DNA from: Acidobacteriaceae bacterium
GTDB taxonomy: Bacteria; Acidobacteriota; Terriglobia; Bryobacterales; Bryobacteraceae
Direction: 5' to 3'
Assembly: GCA_019233755.1 (NCBI GenBank)
Contig: JAFAMD010000054.1
Span: 1-64,000, forward strand
Length of the DNA: 64,000 bases
In this document: in pieces, positions 52,301 through 62,893 of the stretch
Numbering within the stretch: position 1 is the first letter of the stretch
Layout: each line of letters starts with the position of its first letter
Program-made: the position numbers and the translations under genes
Notes under the pieces: generated by a model
Databases searched by the model: none
Told to the model about the DNA's origin: nothing
What the model saw: only the letters and a program-made list of their open reading frames with translations

Positions 52301-52459
52301 GCCCGGCAGGTTGGCGTGCACAATGATCGTTGGATAATCGACCTCAGGCAGGGGAGCCACCGGCAGAAGCTTGAAAGCGAGCACGCCGGAGAGTGCCAGC
52401 GCCGCGGTTAGCAGCGATGTTGCAACGGGCCGTTTGATGAAGGGCGCTGAAAGGTTCAC
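49343..52459 (-). CDS. RND multidrug efflux permease, HAE1 family (MdtC-like)
   Basis: 1038 residues. Inner-membrane proton antiporter: 12 helices in the RND pattern with two large periplasmic loops. N-terminus [20 protein letters not shown], porter [22 protein letters not shown]4 proton-relay Asp pair in [20 protein letters not shown], and ARD-like end VVYYYMDKL. It lies downstream of a second, related permease with a 3-bp gap. The operon lacks a TolC-type outer-membrane channel, which must be encoded elsewhere. Confidence 0.95.
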   Translation of the reverse strand: MNLSAPFIKRPVATSLLTAALALSGVLAFKLLPVAPLPEVDYPTIIVHANLPGASPETMASSVATPLERQFGRIAGITEMTSSSQLGSTVVVLQFDLDRNIDAAGRDVQAAINAARGQLPADLPSNPGYWKANPADAPILMLSMTSEVYDRPHLYDMADSILAQKLSQIEGVGQVHVWGSSRPAVRVQVNPTILNNLGISLTDVAATLQNANAHQAKGSLGNDTTRWQVNATDQLFHAAQYAPLIVTYRKGAAVRLRDLGNVIDSVEDTRNDGLDNGKPDVILAISRQPQANIIRTVDNIKAVLPQLRASIPPSVQLNVAQDRTTTIRASVHDVEFSLLVSITLVVLVVFVFLRNGWATVIPGIAVPLSLLGTFGVMYLLGYTLDNLSLMALTVSTGFVVDDAIVVIENITRYLEAGWTPMRAALQGAKEIGFTVLSMSTSLVAVFIPILFMGGIVGRLFREFAVTLTVAITISLLVSLTTTPMMCSRLLRSQHDKQHSFLYRLSERGFNLIHDGYAKSLASVLRHPQLTLVITLVTIAISVYLYIIVPKGFFPQQDNGRIGGAIVADQDISFAAMREKLHQMMKIVQQDPAVDDVEGFTGGGELNVASMWAQLKPLDQRKSSADAVINRLRGKLSRIPGATLYMQASQDFRVGGRGSNSQYQYTLQSDNLRDLNEWAPKLLEKLKTVPLVLDANSDQQVHGLESRLMIDRSTASRLGVNPAAIDTTLYSAFGQRQVSTMYTGINQYHVVLEVLPEFQENPASLDSIYVRSNTGTAVPVSTFTHLRTVLTPLQVNHQGQFPSITLSFALAPGVALSEAVAAVQKAEEDIGMPANVHGAFAGTAQAFQSSLKTEPILILAALLAVYIVLGMLYESYIHPITILSTLPSAGVGALLALLLCGTDLTVIALIGIILLIGIVKKNAIMMIDFALETERTQGISPRNAIYQAALLRFRPIMMTTMAAMLGGLPLALGTGTGSEMRRPLGITIVGGLMLSQLLTLYTTPVVYYYMDKLQLWFGHQPQLSPRLQTILTDTPVETV

Positions 52460-52462
52460 GCG

Positions 52463-55400
52463 CTACTCCACATGTACAGGTTGCGCCGCTGGATGCGGCG
52501 CCGCCTGCCTTACCGCCGGCCGGCTGAACCGCTTGGCCAGCCGGTCGAAGTACAGATAGACAACCGGAGTGGTGTACAACGTGAGGACCTGGCTGAGAAT
52601 CAAGCCGCCGACAATGGTGATGCCAAGCGGGCGGCGCAGTTCCGCGCCCACGCCTGTACCGAGGGCAAGCGGTAGTCCGCCGAATAGCGCCGCCATCGTG
52701 GTCATCATGATGGGGCGAAAGCGCAGCAGGCAAGCCTGATAGATTGCCTCCAATGGCTTTTTGCCCTCATTGCGCTCTGCATCGAGCGCAAAGTCGATCA
52801 TCATAATCGCGTTCTTCTTGACGATACCGATCAGCAGGATCAGGCCGATTAGCGAAACGACGTTGAAGTCCTCATGGCAGAGGAACAGCGCGAGGATTGC
52901 GCCTACGCCGGCCGACGGCAGCGTAGACAGAATCGTAATCGGATGGATGTAGCTCTCATACAGCACGCCCAGGACGATATAGACCACCACCAAAGCCGCA
53001 ATAATCAGCCAGGCCTCGTTCGAAAGGGAGTTCTGAAACGCCGCGGCCGTCCCTTGGAAGCTCGTATGGATGCTGATGGGCAAACCGATTTCCTGCTCCG
53101 CTTGCTTGATCGCCTTAACAGCGCCGCCTAAGGATTCACCCGCCGGGAGATTGAACGAAACGGTGATAACAGGGAACTGGCCCTGATGATTGACTGTCAG
53201 GGGAGCTGACGATTGCTCGAAGTGCGTGAAAGTGCTGAGCGGAACTTCCGTGCCGTTCGACGAATGAATGTAGATGTCTGAGAGGTCCTGCGGATTCCGG
53301 CGAAAACCGGGCTCTACCTCGAGTACAACGTGATACTGGTTCAGTTGCGTGAACATCGTGGACACAAGCCTCTGGCCGAAGGCGTCGTAAAGGGTATCGT
53401 CGATCTGCTGCATACCGATTCCGAGCCGCGCGGCAGTGTCCCGGTCAATCACCAGCGTGGTCTGCAAACCGCCGTCCTGCTGATCTGTCGCCACATCCCG
53501 CAATTCGGGCAGCGTCTTCAGCTTGTCTACCAGGCGCGTGGTCCAGGCGCCGAGTTCCTTGGCGTCGGTGTCCTCGAGTGTGTATTGGTACTGCGTGCGG
53601 CTTACCCGGTCTTCCACGCTGAGATCCTGCACGGGCTGCATGTAAAGCGTGATGCCTTCCACCTGTGCAAGCTTCGGCTGCAGCCTGCGGATAATGTCGC
53701 TGGCGCTGATCCGGCGCTCCTCCAGCGGTTTCAGGTTGATCTGAATGCGTCCGCTATTCAGCGTGGTATTGATGCCGTCGATGCCGATAAAAGACGATAG
53801 GCTCTCGACGGCCGGATCCTGCAGAATAACTTTTGCAAGCGCCTGCTGGCGCTCAGACATTGCGGGGAAAGAGATCGTTTCCGGCGCCTGCGAAACGCCC
53901 AGAATCACCCCTGTGTCCTGAACCGGAAAGAATCCCTTCGGGACTACGATGTACAGAATCACCGTAGCGATGAGGGTGGCGACCGTGACCAGAAGCGTCA
54001 TGGGCTGGTGTTTCAGAACCCAGAGCAGCGTGGTCGCGTATTTGTTGATTATCCAATTCCATGCCGTCTCCGATTTCCGGTAGAACCACCCCTGGTGCAT
54101 TTCTGCGCCCGATTTGAGTAGCTTGGCGCACATCATCGGCGTTAGCGTCAATGAAACCACTGCCGATACCAGAATCGTAACGGCAAGCGTGATGGCGAAC
54201 TCGCGGAAGAGGCGGCCGACGATATCGCCCATGAAAAGCAGCGGGATCAGCACCGCGATCAGCGAGATGGTGAGCGAAAGGATCGTAAACCCGATCTGTT
54301 CTGATCCCCTCAGCGCCGCGCGCAGCGGCGTATAGCCTTCTTCGAGGTAGCGCGCGATATTTTCGATCATCACGATCGCGTCGTCGACGACGAACCCTGT
54401 CGAAATCGTGAGCGCCATCAGCGTCAGATTGTTGAGGCTGTAGCCGAGCAGGTACATCACGCCGAACGTGCCGACAATCGATAACGGCACGGCCACGCTC
54501 GGGATCACGGTCGCCGAGAGATTGCGCAGGAACAGGAAGATCACCATGACCACCAGCGCGATCGTCAGCATAAGCTCAAATTGGACGTCCTTCACCGACG
54601 CGCGAATGGTGGTCGTGCGATCCGTGAGTACGGCCACATCAACGGCTGAAGGAAGAGAGACTTTGAGCTGCGGCAGCAGTGCCTTGATGCGGTCGACAAC
54701 AGTGATGATGTTGGCGCCCGGCTGCCGCTGGATGTTGAGGATTACCGCCGGAACCGTGTTCATCCAGGCAGCCTGATGCGTGTTTTCCGGTGCATCCACC
54801 ACCGTCGCCACGTCCTCCAGGCGAACGGGTGCGCCGTTTTTGTAGGCGATGATGACCGATTGGTAGCCGTTGCTCGTCAGAATCTGATCGTTGGCGCCGA
54901 TCGTGTACGCCTGGCGCAAGCCGTCAAAGTTGCCCTTTGCCTCGTTAATATTGGTCTGATTCAGCGCGGTGCGTACATCCTCAAGGCTGAGACCGTAGGA
55001 GGCAAGCTGCGTGGGGTTCACCCGAATGCGAACGGCCGGCTTCTGCCCGCCGCTGATGGTCACCAGGCCGACGCCTGGTAATTGTGAGATCTTCTGCGAG
55101 AGCGTGGTATCCGCCAGATCTTCCACCTTGGTAAGCGGAACCGTTTTCGACGTCAGCGCGAGCGTGAGGATGGGCGCGTCCGCCGGATTCACCTTGCTGT
55201 AAATCGGCGGATTGGGAAGATCCGGCGGCAGATATGTGCCCGCTGCGTTAATGGATGCCTGCACCTGCTGCTCGGCAATGTCGATGTTCAGGTCCAGATC
55301 GAATTGCAGCGTGATGATCGAGCTGCCGAACGAACTCACCGACGTCATCTGCTTCAGACCGGGAACCTGCCCGAAAGTGCGCTCGAGCGGCGCGGTCACG

Positions 55401-55585
55401 GAGGACGCCATCACCTCCGGGCTGGCGCCCGGGTAGAAAGTGGTGCACTGGATGGTCGGGTAGTCAACCTCCGGCAGCGCGGAGACTGCTAGCATTCGAT
55501 ACGCGATGGCTCCGGCGATCAGAATGCCGGCCATCAACAGCGAGGTTGCAACCGGCCGTAAGATAAACGGCCGAGATGGACTCAT
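52463..55585 (-). CDS. RND multidrug efflux permease, HAE1 family (MdtB-like)
   Basis: 1040 residues, same domain layout as its neighbour. [20 protein letters not shown] at the N-terminus, [22 protein letters not shown]4 Asp pair in [20 protein letters not shown], and the C-terminal [18 protein letters not shown] end. Two paralogous RND permeases in tandem behind one membrane fusion protein is the MdtABC pattern, where they form a heterotrimer. Its ATG overlaps the MFP stop (ATGA at 55582-55585). Confidence 0.95.
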   Translation of the reverse strand: MSPSRPFILRPVATSLLMAGILIAGAIAYRMLAVSALPEVDYPTIQCTTFYPGASPEVMASSVTAPLERTFGQVPGLKQMTSVSSFGSSIITLQFDLDLNIDIAEQQVQASINAAGTYLPPDLPNPPIYSKVNPADAPILTLALTSKTVPLTKVEDLADTTLSQKISQLPGVGLVTISGGQKPAVRIRVNPTQLASYGLSLEDVRTALNQTNINEAKGNFDGLRQAYTIGANDQILTSNGYQSVIIAYKNGAPVRLEDVATVVDAPENTHQAAWMNTVPAVILNIQRQPGANIITVVDRIKALLPQLKVSLPSAVDVAVLTDRTTTIRASVKDVQFELMLTIALVVMVIFLFLRNLSATVIPSVAVPLSIVGTFGVMYLLGYSLNNLTLMALTISTGFVVDDAIVMIENIARYLEEGYTPLRAALRGSEQIGFTILSLTISLIAVLIPLLFMGDIVGRLFREFAITLAVTILVSAVVSLTLTPMMCAKLLKSGAEMHQGWFYRKSETAWNWIINKYATTLLWVLKHQPMTLLVTVATLIATVILYIVVPKGFFPVQDTGVILGVSQAPETISFPAMSERQQALAKVILQDPAVESLSSFIGIDGINTTLNSGRIQINLKPLEERRISASDIIRRLQPKLAQVEGITLYMQPVQDLSVEDRVSRTQYQYTLEDTDAKELGAWTTRLVDKLKTLPELRDVATDQQDGGLQTTLVIDRDTAARLGIGMQQIDDTLYDAFGQRLVSTMFTQLNQYHVVLEVEPGFRRNPQDLSDIYIHSSNGTEVPLSTFTHFEQSSAPLTVNHQGQFPVITVSFNLPAGESLGGAVKAIKQAEQEIGLPISIHTSFQGTAAAFQNSLSNEAWLIIAALVVVYIVLGVLYESYIHPITILSTLPSAGVGAILALFLCHEDFNVVSLIGLILLIGIVKKNAIMMIDFALDAERNEGKKPLEAIYQACLLRFRPIMMTTMAALFGGLPLALGTGVGAELRRPLGITIVGGLILSQVLTLYTTPVVYLYFDRLAKRFSRPAVRQAAPHPAAQPVHVE

Positions 55586-56922
55586 TCGGTTTGACCCCGC
55601 GTCCCGGCCGCGCTTCCGGCGGCATTGCCATTGGGATGGCGCAAGACGACCTTCATGCCTTCCGTCAGCTTCTCGGCGCCGTCCACAACCACGCTGTCTC
55701 CTGGCTGCAGGCCGTCTTCAATCGAGTCGTTAGTCCCGACTGTCATGCCGACTTTCACCGGCCGTACCGTTACCGTGTCATCGTTCTGCACGAGATAAAC
55801 GAAGGTGCCGGTGGGACCGCGCTGGATGGCGACCGACGGGATGATGATCGTGTTACGTTGAGTATCCAGCCCCAGCCGGACGTTTACGAACTGATTCGGG
55901 AAAAGAGCGAGGTCATTATTCGGAAAAACGGCTTTCAGCTTCGAGGTTCCGGTTGTTTGGTCGATCTCGTTGTCAACGGTGAGCAGGGTGCCGTCGGCGA
56001 GCTTCTGTGTGTTGTCCCGGTCATACGCTTCTGCTCGCAGCGTTGCGCCTTGCTGAAGCTTCTTGAGAACTGGCGGAAGCTGGTCTTCGGGTATGGTGAA
56101 CAGCACCGCTATGGGCTGAAGCTGCGTGATCACCGCTATACCGGTTGTGTCTGTCGCGTGGACGATATTGCCTGCATCCACCTGGCGAAGACCGATGCGC
56201 CCGCTGAGCGGCGCGGTGATTTTCGTATAAACGAGATTCAGCTTGGCACTATCAATCGCCGCCTGGTCCGACGCGATCGCGGCCTGATCCGCTTCAATGG
56301 AGCCGCGAAATTGATCTGCCGTGGCGAGTTGGGTATCAAGCTGCTGCTTGGCGATGATCTGATCCTTGAAAAGATCCTGGTCGCGCTGGTAATTGAGCTG
56401 AGCGTCCCGCAGCGCCGCCTGGTCTTTCAACAGGTTGCCCTTCGCTTGCGCGAGATTGGCCATCGCCTGATCCAGCGCTACCTGGTATGGCCGGGGGTCA
56501 ATCACGGCTAGAAAATCGCCTTCATGCACAAACTGGCCTTCTTTAAAGTTCACGCTGACCAGTTGCCCGTCGATGCGGGGCTTTACTGTTACCGTGTTGA
56601 ATGCGGTGACGCTCCCGAGCCCTTGCAGATACACCGGCATGTCGCCTCGGCGCGCCGTTGCCGCCACCACCGGAATGGCGTGCGGCCTCATCATCATGGC
56701 CTTTTTCGCAGAGACCGCAACCTTCTTGGCAGTCTCGAATTGATAGAGCTTGTAACAGCCGAAACCGATCAACGCGAAGACCAGCAGCCAAACCCACCAG
56801 TGGCTCTTCGTAGACGTCGGTTGGTCCAGGTCGAGCGACGGAAACGGCGGCGGTGTCGCCCGATGTGCTTCAGGCGGCCCGGATGGCGGCGGTTCTAGTG
56901 CGGTAGGGGGCTTGGTACCCAT
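55582..56922 (-). CDS. RND membrane fusion protein (MdtA/AcrA-like)
   Basis: 446 residues. N-terminal membrane anchor [20 protein letters not shown], lipoyl half-motifs around [20 protein letters not shown] and [20 protein letters not shown], an alpha-helical hairpin ([20 protein letters not shown], about 150-200), and the beta-barrel segment [20 protein letters not shown]. It bridges the permeases to an outer-membrane channel. Start placed at ATG 56922, where GAGGAAAC lies 5-8 nt upstream, rather than the track-length start at 56958. Confidence 0.93.
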   Translation of the reverse strand: MGTKPPTALEPPPSGPPEAHRATPPPFPSLDLDQPTSTKSHWWVWLLVFALIGFGCYKLYQFETAKKVAVSAKKAMMMRPHAIPVVAATARRGDMPVYLQGLGSVTAFNTVTVKPRIDGQLVSVNFKEGQFVHEGDFLAVIDPRPYQVALDQAMANLAQAKGNLLKDQAALRDAQLNYQRDQDLFKDQIIAKQQLDTQLATADQFRGSIEADQAAIASDQAAIDSAKLNLVYTKITAPLSGRIGLRQVDAGNIVHATDTTGIAVITQLQPIAVLFTIPEDQLPPVLKKLQQGATLRAEAYDRDNTQKLADGTLLTVDNEIDQTTGTSKLKAVFPNNDLALFPNQFVNVRLGLDTQRNTIIIPSVAIQRGPTGTFVYLVQNDDTVTVRPVKVGMTVGTNDSIEDGLQPGDSVVVDGAEKLTEGMKVVLRHPNGNAAGSAAGTRGQTE

Positions 56923-57225
56923 TGTTTCCTCAAGTATGTCAGCAAATGGAGACGGCAAATCTATTTCTAACTTCTGGCTTCGGTGCGCCGGGCGGGTTGG
57001 GGAAACCTGCCGTTTCGGAATCGCCCTTTTACCTACAGACGAACTCCAATTTAACGACGTTACCCGGTTCCAGATCGTTAGTTATGATTCCTGATTCTAT
57101 ACAGATGGCCGGCTGGCTGAGAATTATGCTGCTCGTGATATAACTGGCCTTCTGCTTGGGCGATGGGTGAGGTAAAAACGAAGCTGCCGTCGCTCGCAAA
57201 TCCTTGTTGATCAAAACGATTGCTC
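56923..57225. other. Intergenic between the efflux and sugar operons
   Basis: About 300 bp between two divergent operons. No coding frame or RNA gene is recognised. It should contain the promoters of the leftward RND operon and the rightward sugar operon. No clear regulatory hairpin is seen. Confidence 0.5.
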
Positions 57226-58938
57226 ATGCCCTCAGCGCTCGCGCTTCTTTTTTTACAGACTTCTGAAAAGATCCTGTCGCTCAGCCCCGTTGACCTGCTG
57301 GTCATCGCGCTTTACTTTGTCGTTGTACTCGGAATCGGCTTCTATCTGAAGCGATACACCAAGACCGGTGAAGATTTCTTTCTGGCCGGGCGCGACATGA
57401 GTTCCTGGGTAGCCGGCCTCAGCTTTGTCGCCGCAAACCTCGGCGCGCTGGAGCTCATGGGCTGGGCTGCCTCGGCATACCAGTACGGAATCCTTGCCGC
57501 GCACTGGTACTGGATCGGCGCCATCCCCGCCATGCTGTTCCTCGGTATTGTGATGATGCCGTTCTACTACATTTCAAGGACCCACTCGGTACCGGGCTAC
57601 TTAAAGCTGCGGTTCGGCGAACCTGCCCGGGCGCTATCGGCCATCAGCTTCGGGTTTATGACCGTGCTGATGAGCGGCATCAATATGTACTCGATGGCCC
57701 TGGTCATGGAGATCATCCTTGGCTGGGACATCCATTTCAGTATCTGGGTTTCTTCCATCACCGTGGCCGTCTACGTATTCCTGGGTGGCCTGCTTTCGGC
57801 CATTTTCAATGAGGTGCTCCAGTTCTTCCTCATCTGGCTGGGTGCGCTGGTGGTTTCCATCCTCGGCCTCATTGAAGCAGGCGGGTGGAATGGCATGGTA
57901 CACCGCATTGCGGAACGCTGGCCCGGCCAGGACTACACGCACATGTGGAAGGACCTCGGCTCCTTCGCGTCCAATCCAATGGGCATCAACTGGCTCGGCA
58001 TCGTGCTCGGGCTGGGCTTCGTCATTTCCTTCGGATATTGGACCACCGACTTTCTCGTCGTTCAGCGTGTACTCTCAGCGAAAGATCTGCGGAGCGCCGA
58101 GATGGCGCCCGTCATCGGTGCGGCTTTCAAGATGGCGGTCCCCCTCATCGTGATCCTGCCTGGTCTGCTGGGACTGGCGGTGCTGCCGGAGCACCTGGTG
58201 GGGGAAGCGCAGGCCGGTCACGGCCTCCACAGCTACAACGAGGTCCTACCGCTCATGCTGGCGCGATACTGCGGGCCCGGACTGCTTGGATTGGGAATCA
58301 CCGCCCTGATCGCCGGCTTTATGTCGGGAATGGCCGGCAACGTGAGCGCGTTTGCCACCGTCTGGACCTACGACATCTACCGCGCTTTAATTCGCAGGGA
58401 TGCCGATGACCAGCACTACGTCAGCGTCGGGCGCTGGTGTACCGTGCTGGGCGTGCTGGTCAGTATCGGAACGGCGTACCTGGTCATGCAATTCGCCAGC
58501 ATCATGGATTACGTGCAGGCGCTGTTCAGCTTTTTCATCGCCCCGCTCTTTGGAACCGTCATTCTCGGAATGCTTTGGAAGCGCGCGACCCCGGCTGCGG
58601 GTTTCTGGGGCCTGCTGGTGGGCACTTTTTCTTCGATCGGAATGTGGGCGTGGGTGAAACTCGATCCGGGCGCGCTGCGCTACATCGCACTCTCGCCTCA
58701 CGCAAAGGATATGGCGGAAAATATGTACCGCGCCCTGTGGTCGTGGGTGATCTGTGTTGTCGTGACAGTGGCTGTGAGCATGGCAACCAGGCCGAAGCCC
58801 GATCACGAACTGGTGGGATTGGTTTATGGCGCGACGAAGATGCCCTACGAGGCCAGCGTGCCTCTCATCCACCGGCCGGCGTTTTGGGCGATTGTGGTCG
58901 CGCTCGTGTTGGTGATTGTGAACTTGATCTTTGCCTGA
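57226..58938 (+). CDS. Sodium:solute symporter (SSS family), 570 aa
   Basis: About 13 membrane helices, with the SSS signature regions GEDFFLAGRDMSSWVAGLSF, LELMGWAASAYQYGILAAHW and WTTDFLVVQRVLSAKDLRSA. It would import a sugar or organic acid with sodium. Start at ATG 57226; a TTG two codons upstream is in frame. It leads the sugar operon, so the likely substrate is the sugar degraded by the following enzymes. Confidence 0.93.
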   Translation: MPSALALLFLQTSEKILSLSPVDLLVIALYFVVVLGIGFYLKRYTKTGEDFFLAGRDMSSWVAGLSFVAANLGALELMGWAASAYQYGILAAHWYWIGAIPAMLFLGIVMMPFYYISRTHSVPGYLKLRFGEPARALSAISFGFMTVLMSGINMYSMALVMEIILGWDIHFSIWVSSITVAVYVFLGGLLSAIFNEVLQFFLIWLGALVVSILGLIEAGGWNGMVHRIAERWPGQDYTHMWKDLGSFASNPMGINWLGIVLGLGFVISFGYWTTDFLVVQRVLSAKDLRSAEMAPVIGAAFKMAVPLIVILPGLLGLAVLPEHLVGEAQAGHGLHSYNEVLPLMLARYCGPGLLGLGITALIAGFMSGMAGNVSAFATVWTYDIYRALIRRDADDQHYVSVGRWCTVLGVLVSIGTAYLVMQFASIMDYVQALFSFFIAPLFGTVILGMLWKRATPAAGFWGLLVGTFSSIGMWAWVKLDPGALRYIALSPHAKDMAENMYRALWSWVICVVVTVAVSMATRPKPDHELVGLVYGATKMPYEASVPLIHRPAFWAIVVALVLVIVNLIFA

Positions 58939-58947
58939 GGAGACAGC

Positions 58948-59166
58948 ATGCACGGCGGACACGGACGTCTTTCCATCTGGTTCTTCATCGGTCTTCTGCT
59001 GACCGTTTATGGCGTGCTGATCTTAGGGAGCGGGCTCTACGAGTTGTGGGTTCCGCCCGCCCATCCCGCCGTGCTCGCAAACTTGCACGCGGGTATCTGG
59101 TGGGGTGCGATCCTGCTCATAATCGGTCTGATTTATTTCATTCGTTTTTATCCAAGGAAACAGTAA
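58948..59166 (+). CDS. Small two-helix membrane protein, 72 aa
   Basis: Two hydrophobic helices (LSIWFFIGLLLTVYGVLILG, about 8-27, and GIWWGAILLIIGLIYFIRFY, about 49-68) with a short polar loop. It starts ATG 58948 behind GAGGAGACAGC and ends at the next gene's start. Its position between the symporter and the isomerase suggests an accessory subunit of transport. No named family is recognised. Confidence 0.7.
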   Translation: MHGGHGRLSIWFFIGLLLTVYGVLILGSGLYELWVPPAHPAVLANLHAGIWWGAILLIIGLIYFIRFYPRKQ

Positions 59167-60591
59167 ATGGCAATAACAGTGAAACAACCGGCGAAATTGG
59201 GACTGATCGTCGGAAACCGAGGCTTCTTCCCTGACCATCTTGCCGCCACCGGCCGCGAAGACATAATTCGTGTCATGCAGGCGGCGGGCGTTGAGGTAGT
59301 TGCGCTCACTCCGGAGGAGTCGAAATTCGGCGCCGTAGAAACGTACGAAGAGGCAAGACGGTGTGCCGAACTTTTCAAGAAACACCGGGAAGCGATTGAG
59401 GGCGTGATTGTCACGCTCCCGAATTTCGGCGACGAGCGCGGCGTGGCGGATGCCTTGCGCCTCTCCGGACTCAACGTACCGGTGCTCGTTCAGGCTACGC
59501 CGGATATCCCGGGCAAGATGACCATTCGCGACCGGCGCGACAGCTTCTGCGGCAAGATGTCGGTGTGCAACAACCTGATGCAATACGGCATTCCGTACTC
59601 GCTCACCACGCTGCACACGGAGTCGCCGGATTCTAAAGAGTTCGCCGCCGATCTCCAGGCATTCCTCGGCGTGTGCCGGGTCGTTCGCGGGCTCCGCGGC
59701 CTGCGCGTCGGTTGCATCGGGGCGCGTCCAGCGGCGTTCAACACCGTCCGCTACAGCGAGAAGGTGCTCGAGGCGAATGGCATTTCCGTGATCCCCATCG
59801 ATCTTTCGGAAATTCTGGGCCGTATTCATCGAATGAAGGACGAAGATCCGGCCGCGCAGGAAAAGCTGAACGCTATAAAGTCCTACGTCTCCACGAAAGA
59901 CGTTCCCGAGGCTTCGCTGATGAAAATGGCAAAGCTGGGTGCGGTAATCGACGGCTGGATGCGCGAAGTGGAAGTATCCATCAGCGCCGTTCAGTGTTGG
60001 ACCTCGCTCGAAGAATACTTCGGAGTCGTACCTTGCACTGTCATGAGCATGATGAGCAACGAGCTGATGTCCAGCGCCTGCGAGGTCGATATCGTTGGCG
60101 TAGTCGGCATGCACGCGTTACGGCTCGCCTCGGGCACACCGAGCGCACTGCTCGACTGGAACAACAACTATGGCGACGATCCGAACAAGGCTGTCTGCTT
60201 TCACTGCAGCAACCTGCCGAAGCATTTCTTTGCCGACGTCAGGATGGACTTTCAGGAAATCATTGCGGGAACAGTCGGCAAGCTCAACACGTTCGGTACG
60301 TGCGTGGGTCGCGTCAAGTCCGGGCCTATGACCTATGCACGCGTCTCGACAGATGATCGTGCCGGAAAGATCCGCAGTTACGTCGGCGGCGGCCGGTTCA
60401 CCGACGATCCGCTGCAGACCTTTGGCGGCGCAGGTGTCGTCGAAATCCCGCGAATGCAGGAGTTGCTGCGCTTCATTTGCGAACGCGGGTTCGAGCATCA
60501 CACCGCTGCCAATCTCTCCGAAGTTGCACCGATCGTATCCGAAGCTGCCAGCCGTTATCTGGGCTGGGATATGTATTGGCACCGTTCATGA
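59167..60591 (+). CDS. Fucose/arabinose-isomerase-family protein, 474 aa
   Basis: L-fucose-isomerase-like fold. N-terminal domain: KLGLIVGNRGFFPDHLAATG, EGVIVTLPNFGDERGVADAL. Central metal-binding region: SAVQCWTSLEEYFGVVPCTV, ACEVDIVGVVGMHALRLASG with a candidate metal-binding Glu, and FHCSNLPKHF with a candidate His. It would interconvert an aldose and ketose. In operon context with ribulokinase and epimerase, it may replace AraA in isomerising L-arabinose to L-ribulose (inference). Its stop overlaps the kinase start. Confidence 0.85.
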   Translation: MAITVKQPAKLGLIVGNRGFFPDHLAATGREDIIRVMQAAGVEVVALTPEESKFGAVETYEEARRCAELFKKHREAIEGVIVTLPNFGDERGVADALRLSGLNVPVLVQATPDIPGKMTIRDRRDSFCGKMSVCNNLMQYGIPYSLTTLHTESPDSKEFAADLQAFLGVCRVVRGLRGLRVGCIGARPAAFNTVRYSEKVLEANGISVIPIDLSEILGRIHRMKDEDPAAQEKLNAIKSYVSTKDVPEASLMKMAKLGAVIDGWMREVEVSISAVQCWTSLEEYFGVVPCTVMSMMSNELMSSACEVDIVGVVGMHALRLASGTPSALLDWNNNYGDDPNKAVCFHCSNLPKHFFADVRMDFQEIIAGTVGKLNTFGTCVGRVKSGPMTYARVSTDDRAGKIRSYVGGGRFTDDPLQTFGGAGVVEIPRMQELLRFICERGFEHHTAANLSEVAPIVSEAASRYLGWDMYWHRS

Positions 60592-62174
60592 GCGACGTCG
60601 TTGCGGGTGTCGATTTTGGGACCCTCAGCGTCCGCGTGTCTCTTTTCGATCAGGCGCGCGGACGGCTGGGCGCTGGCGTCGCCGAGTACCCGCTCCATCG
60701 CAAGCGCGAAGACCCCGACTATGCAACACAAAGCCACTCCGATCACATGGCCGCGCTCGCTTCGGCCACCAGGGGTGCGCTAGCCGAAGCGGGCATTCCG
60801 GGTTCAGCGGTAAAATCGATCGCTCTCGATACCACCGGCTCGAGCGTGATCCCCGTGGGAAAAAACCTCGAGCCGCTCGGCGATTACTATCTTTGGTGTG
60901 ATCACCGCTCGTGGCGTGAGGCGGCAGAGATTACAGAGAAGGCACACGCCGCCGGGCTTCAGGCGATTCAATGGTGCGGCGGCGTGTATTCCTCCGAGTG
61001 GGGGTTCTCCAAACTGCTGCACTGGCTGCGGCACAATCCGGGTCTTCGCGGCCATCTCGTTTCCGCCTTCGAGCACTGCGATTACGTTGCCACTGTCCTT
61101 TGCGGCATCCGCGATGTGGAACAGGCCCCGCGCAGTGTCTGCGCCATGGGCCACAAATGGATGTGGAACGAATCGCTAGGCGGACTTCCTTCGGAAGAGT
61201 TTCTGGCATCCGTCGACCCTCTGCTGAAAGGTGTGCGCGAGAAGCTTGCCGGCCGCTACCTGACGTCTGATGCCATCGCCGGCACGCTCAGTGAGGAATG
61301 GGCCGCGAAGTTGGGCCTGGCTGCCGGCATCCCGATTCCTGTCGGCGCCTTCGATGCCCATTGGGACGCTATTGGCGCCGGCGTCCGCCTGGGCGACGTG
61401 GTGAACGTCATCGGCACTTCCACCTGCATCATCGGTCTCAGCGATAAAGCCAGCCTGGTTCCGGGCGTTTGCGGCGTCGTTTCGGGTTCAGTCGATCCGA
61501 AAGTAACCGGAATCGAGGCGGGACTTTCGGCCGTCGGCGATATCTTCGAAGCGATCGCCCGGCGCGCCGGTTCCACAGCCAAGGCCCTTTCGCTGCGTCT
61601 GCCGGAGTACCGCGCCGGCCAGACCGGCCTGCTTCGCATGACCTGGGACAACGGTGACCGCACCGTGCTCGTTAACCCTGAGCTTGGCGGCGTGACCTTC
61701 GGCTGGCATCTGACCAGCACTCCGGAAGATGAATTGTTCGCCGCTATCGAGGGCACTGCCTTTCACACCCGCGTCATCCTGGAACGCATGCAGGAACACG
61801 GGACGGCCGTTCAGCGCATCATCAATGGAGGCGGCATTCCGCAGCGAAATGATGTTCTGAATCAGGTATATGCCAACGTGCTGAACAAGCCCATTCTTGT
61901 GCCGCAAGGCGACGTGACGAGTCTCGGCTCGGCCATCTTCGCGTTTCTCGCTGCAGGCTCGTTCCGCTCCATCGAAGAGGCCCAGGATGCGCTTTGTCCT
62001 TCGCATCGCGTCTTTATGCCGCAGCCCGAGAGCGTCGCCGTTTACGATGATCTTTACCGTCTGTACAGACACCTGTATTTTGCGTTAGGCAGTAAAGGAT
62101 CGGAGCCCGCTGCGATTGGCCATGTGCTTCCGGAACTCAGACGAATCGCGGAGCGGGTTAGAAAGAACAAATGA
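60588..62174 (+). CDS. araB: Ribulokinase (FGGY kinase)
   Basis: 528 residues. ATP-dependent phosphorylation of L-ribulose (or a related ketose). FGGY motifs: N-terminal phosphate-binding AGVDFGTLSVRVSLFD, ATTGSSVIP-type LDTTGSSVIPVGKNLEPLGD, substrate region WGFSKLLHWLRHNPG, GAFDAHWDAIGAGVRLGDVV with the catalytic Asp, and C-terminal RIINGGGIPQRNDVLNQVYA. Start is ATG 60588, overlapping the isomerase stop. Homology to AraB is good, but FGGY specificity varies. Confidence 0.9.
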   Translation: MSDVVAGVDFGTLSVRVSLFDQARGRLGAGVAEYPLHRKREDPDYATQSHSDHMAALASATRGALAEAGIPGSAVKSIALDTTGSSVIPVGKNLEPLGDYYLWCDHRSWREAAEITEKAHAAGLQAIQWCGGVYSSEWGFSKLLHWLRHNPGLRGHLVSAFEHCDYVATVLCGIRDVEQAPRSVCAMGHKWMWNESLGGLPSEEFLASVDPLLKGVREKLAGRYLTSDAIAGTLSEEWAAKLGLAAGIPIPVGAFDAHWDAIGAGVRLGDVVNVIGTSTCIIGLSDKASLVPGVCGVVSGSVDPKVTGIEAGLSAVGDIFEAIARRAGSTAKALSLRLPEYRAGQTGLLRMTWDNGDRTVLVNPELGGVTFGWHLTSTPEDELFAAIEGTAFHTRVILERMQEHGTAVQRIINGGGIPQRNDVLNQVYANVLNKPILVPQGDVTSLGSAIFAFLAAGSFRSIEEAQDALCPSHRVFMPQPESVAVYDDLYRLYRHLYFALGSKGSEPAAIGHVLPELRRIAERVRKNK

Positions 62175-62893
62175 AGTTAAAAACACTACGCGAGGCGGTA
62201 CTGGAGGCCAACCTCGAACTGGTGCGGCGCGGCCTGGTGCTCTTCACGTTCGGCAACGCCAGTGGATTCGATCGAGCCAGCGGCTTGATCGTGATCAAAC
62301 CGAGTGGCGTTGCCTATGACCAGCTCACTCCTGCCGATCTGGTTATCACTGACCTCGCTGGGCAGGTCGTCGAAGGAACACTGCGGCCGTCTTCAGATCT
62401 CGCCACCCATCGCGCGCTGTATGCGGAATTCGAAGGCGTCAATGGCGTTGTGCACACTCATTCGCGGTATGCCACGGCCTGGGCGCAAGCCGGCGTGGAG
62501 ATTCCTTGTCTCGGTACTACCCACGCCGATTATTTCCGCGGCCCGATTCCCGCCACGCGCTGCATGCAGGCCTGCGAGATCGAAGCGCAGTACGAGTGGA
62601 ACACGGGCCGGCTGATCGCAGAACGCTTTCGCGAGCTCGATGCTCTGGCCACTCCCGCGGTGCTGGTTTCTGGGCACGCGCCCTTTTGCTGGGGACGCTC
62701 GGTGAAAGACGCGGCGCATACCGCCGTGATTGTAGAAGAACTCGCGCACATGGCGTATCTCACCCTTGCCATCCGGGCGGATGTGGGGGGTATCTCAGAA
62801 GCCTTGCGCGATAAGCATTTCCTGCGTAAGCACGGTGCGAACGCCTACTACGGCCAGCAAGGATATGATTCGAATCTTTCCAACAAAGAATGA
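62171..62893 (+). CDS. araD: L-ribulose-5-phosphate 4-epimerase
   Basis: 240-residue class II aldolase-fold enzyme that interconverts L-ribulose-5-phosphate and D-xylulose-5-phosphate. Substrate Gly/Asn region FTFGNASGFDRASGLIVIKP, zinc histidines in VVHTHSRYATAWAQAG and a later His in PAVLVSGHAPFCWGRSVKDA, acidic GTTHADYFRGPIP. It overlaps ribulokinase by 4 bp. It is followed by a gene that starts inside its C-terminus. Confidence 0.93.
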   Translation: MKLKTLREAVLEANLELVRRGLVLFTFGNASGFDRASGLIVIKPSGVAYDQLTPADLVITDLAGQVVEGTLRPSSDLATHRALYAEFEGVNGVVHTHSRYATAWAQAGVEIPCLGTTHADYFRGPIPATRCMQACEIEAQYEWNTGRLIAERFRELDALATPAVLVSGHAPFCWGRSVKDAAHTAVIVEELAHMAYLTLAIRADVGGISEALRDKHFLRKHGANAYYGQQGYDSNLSNKE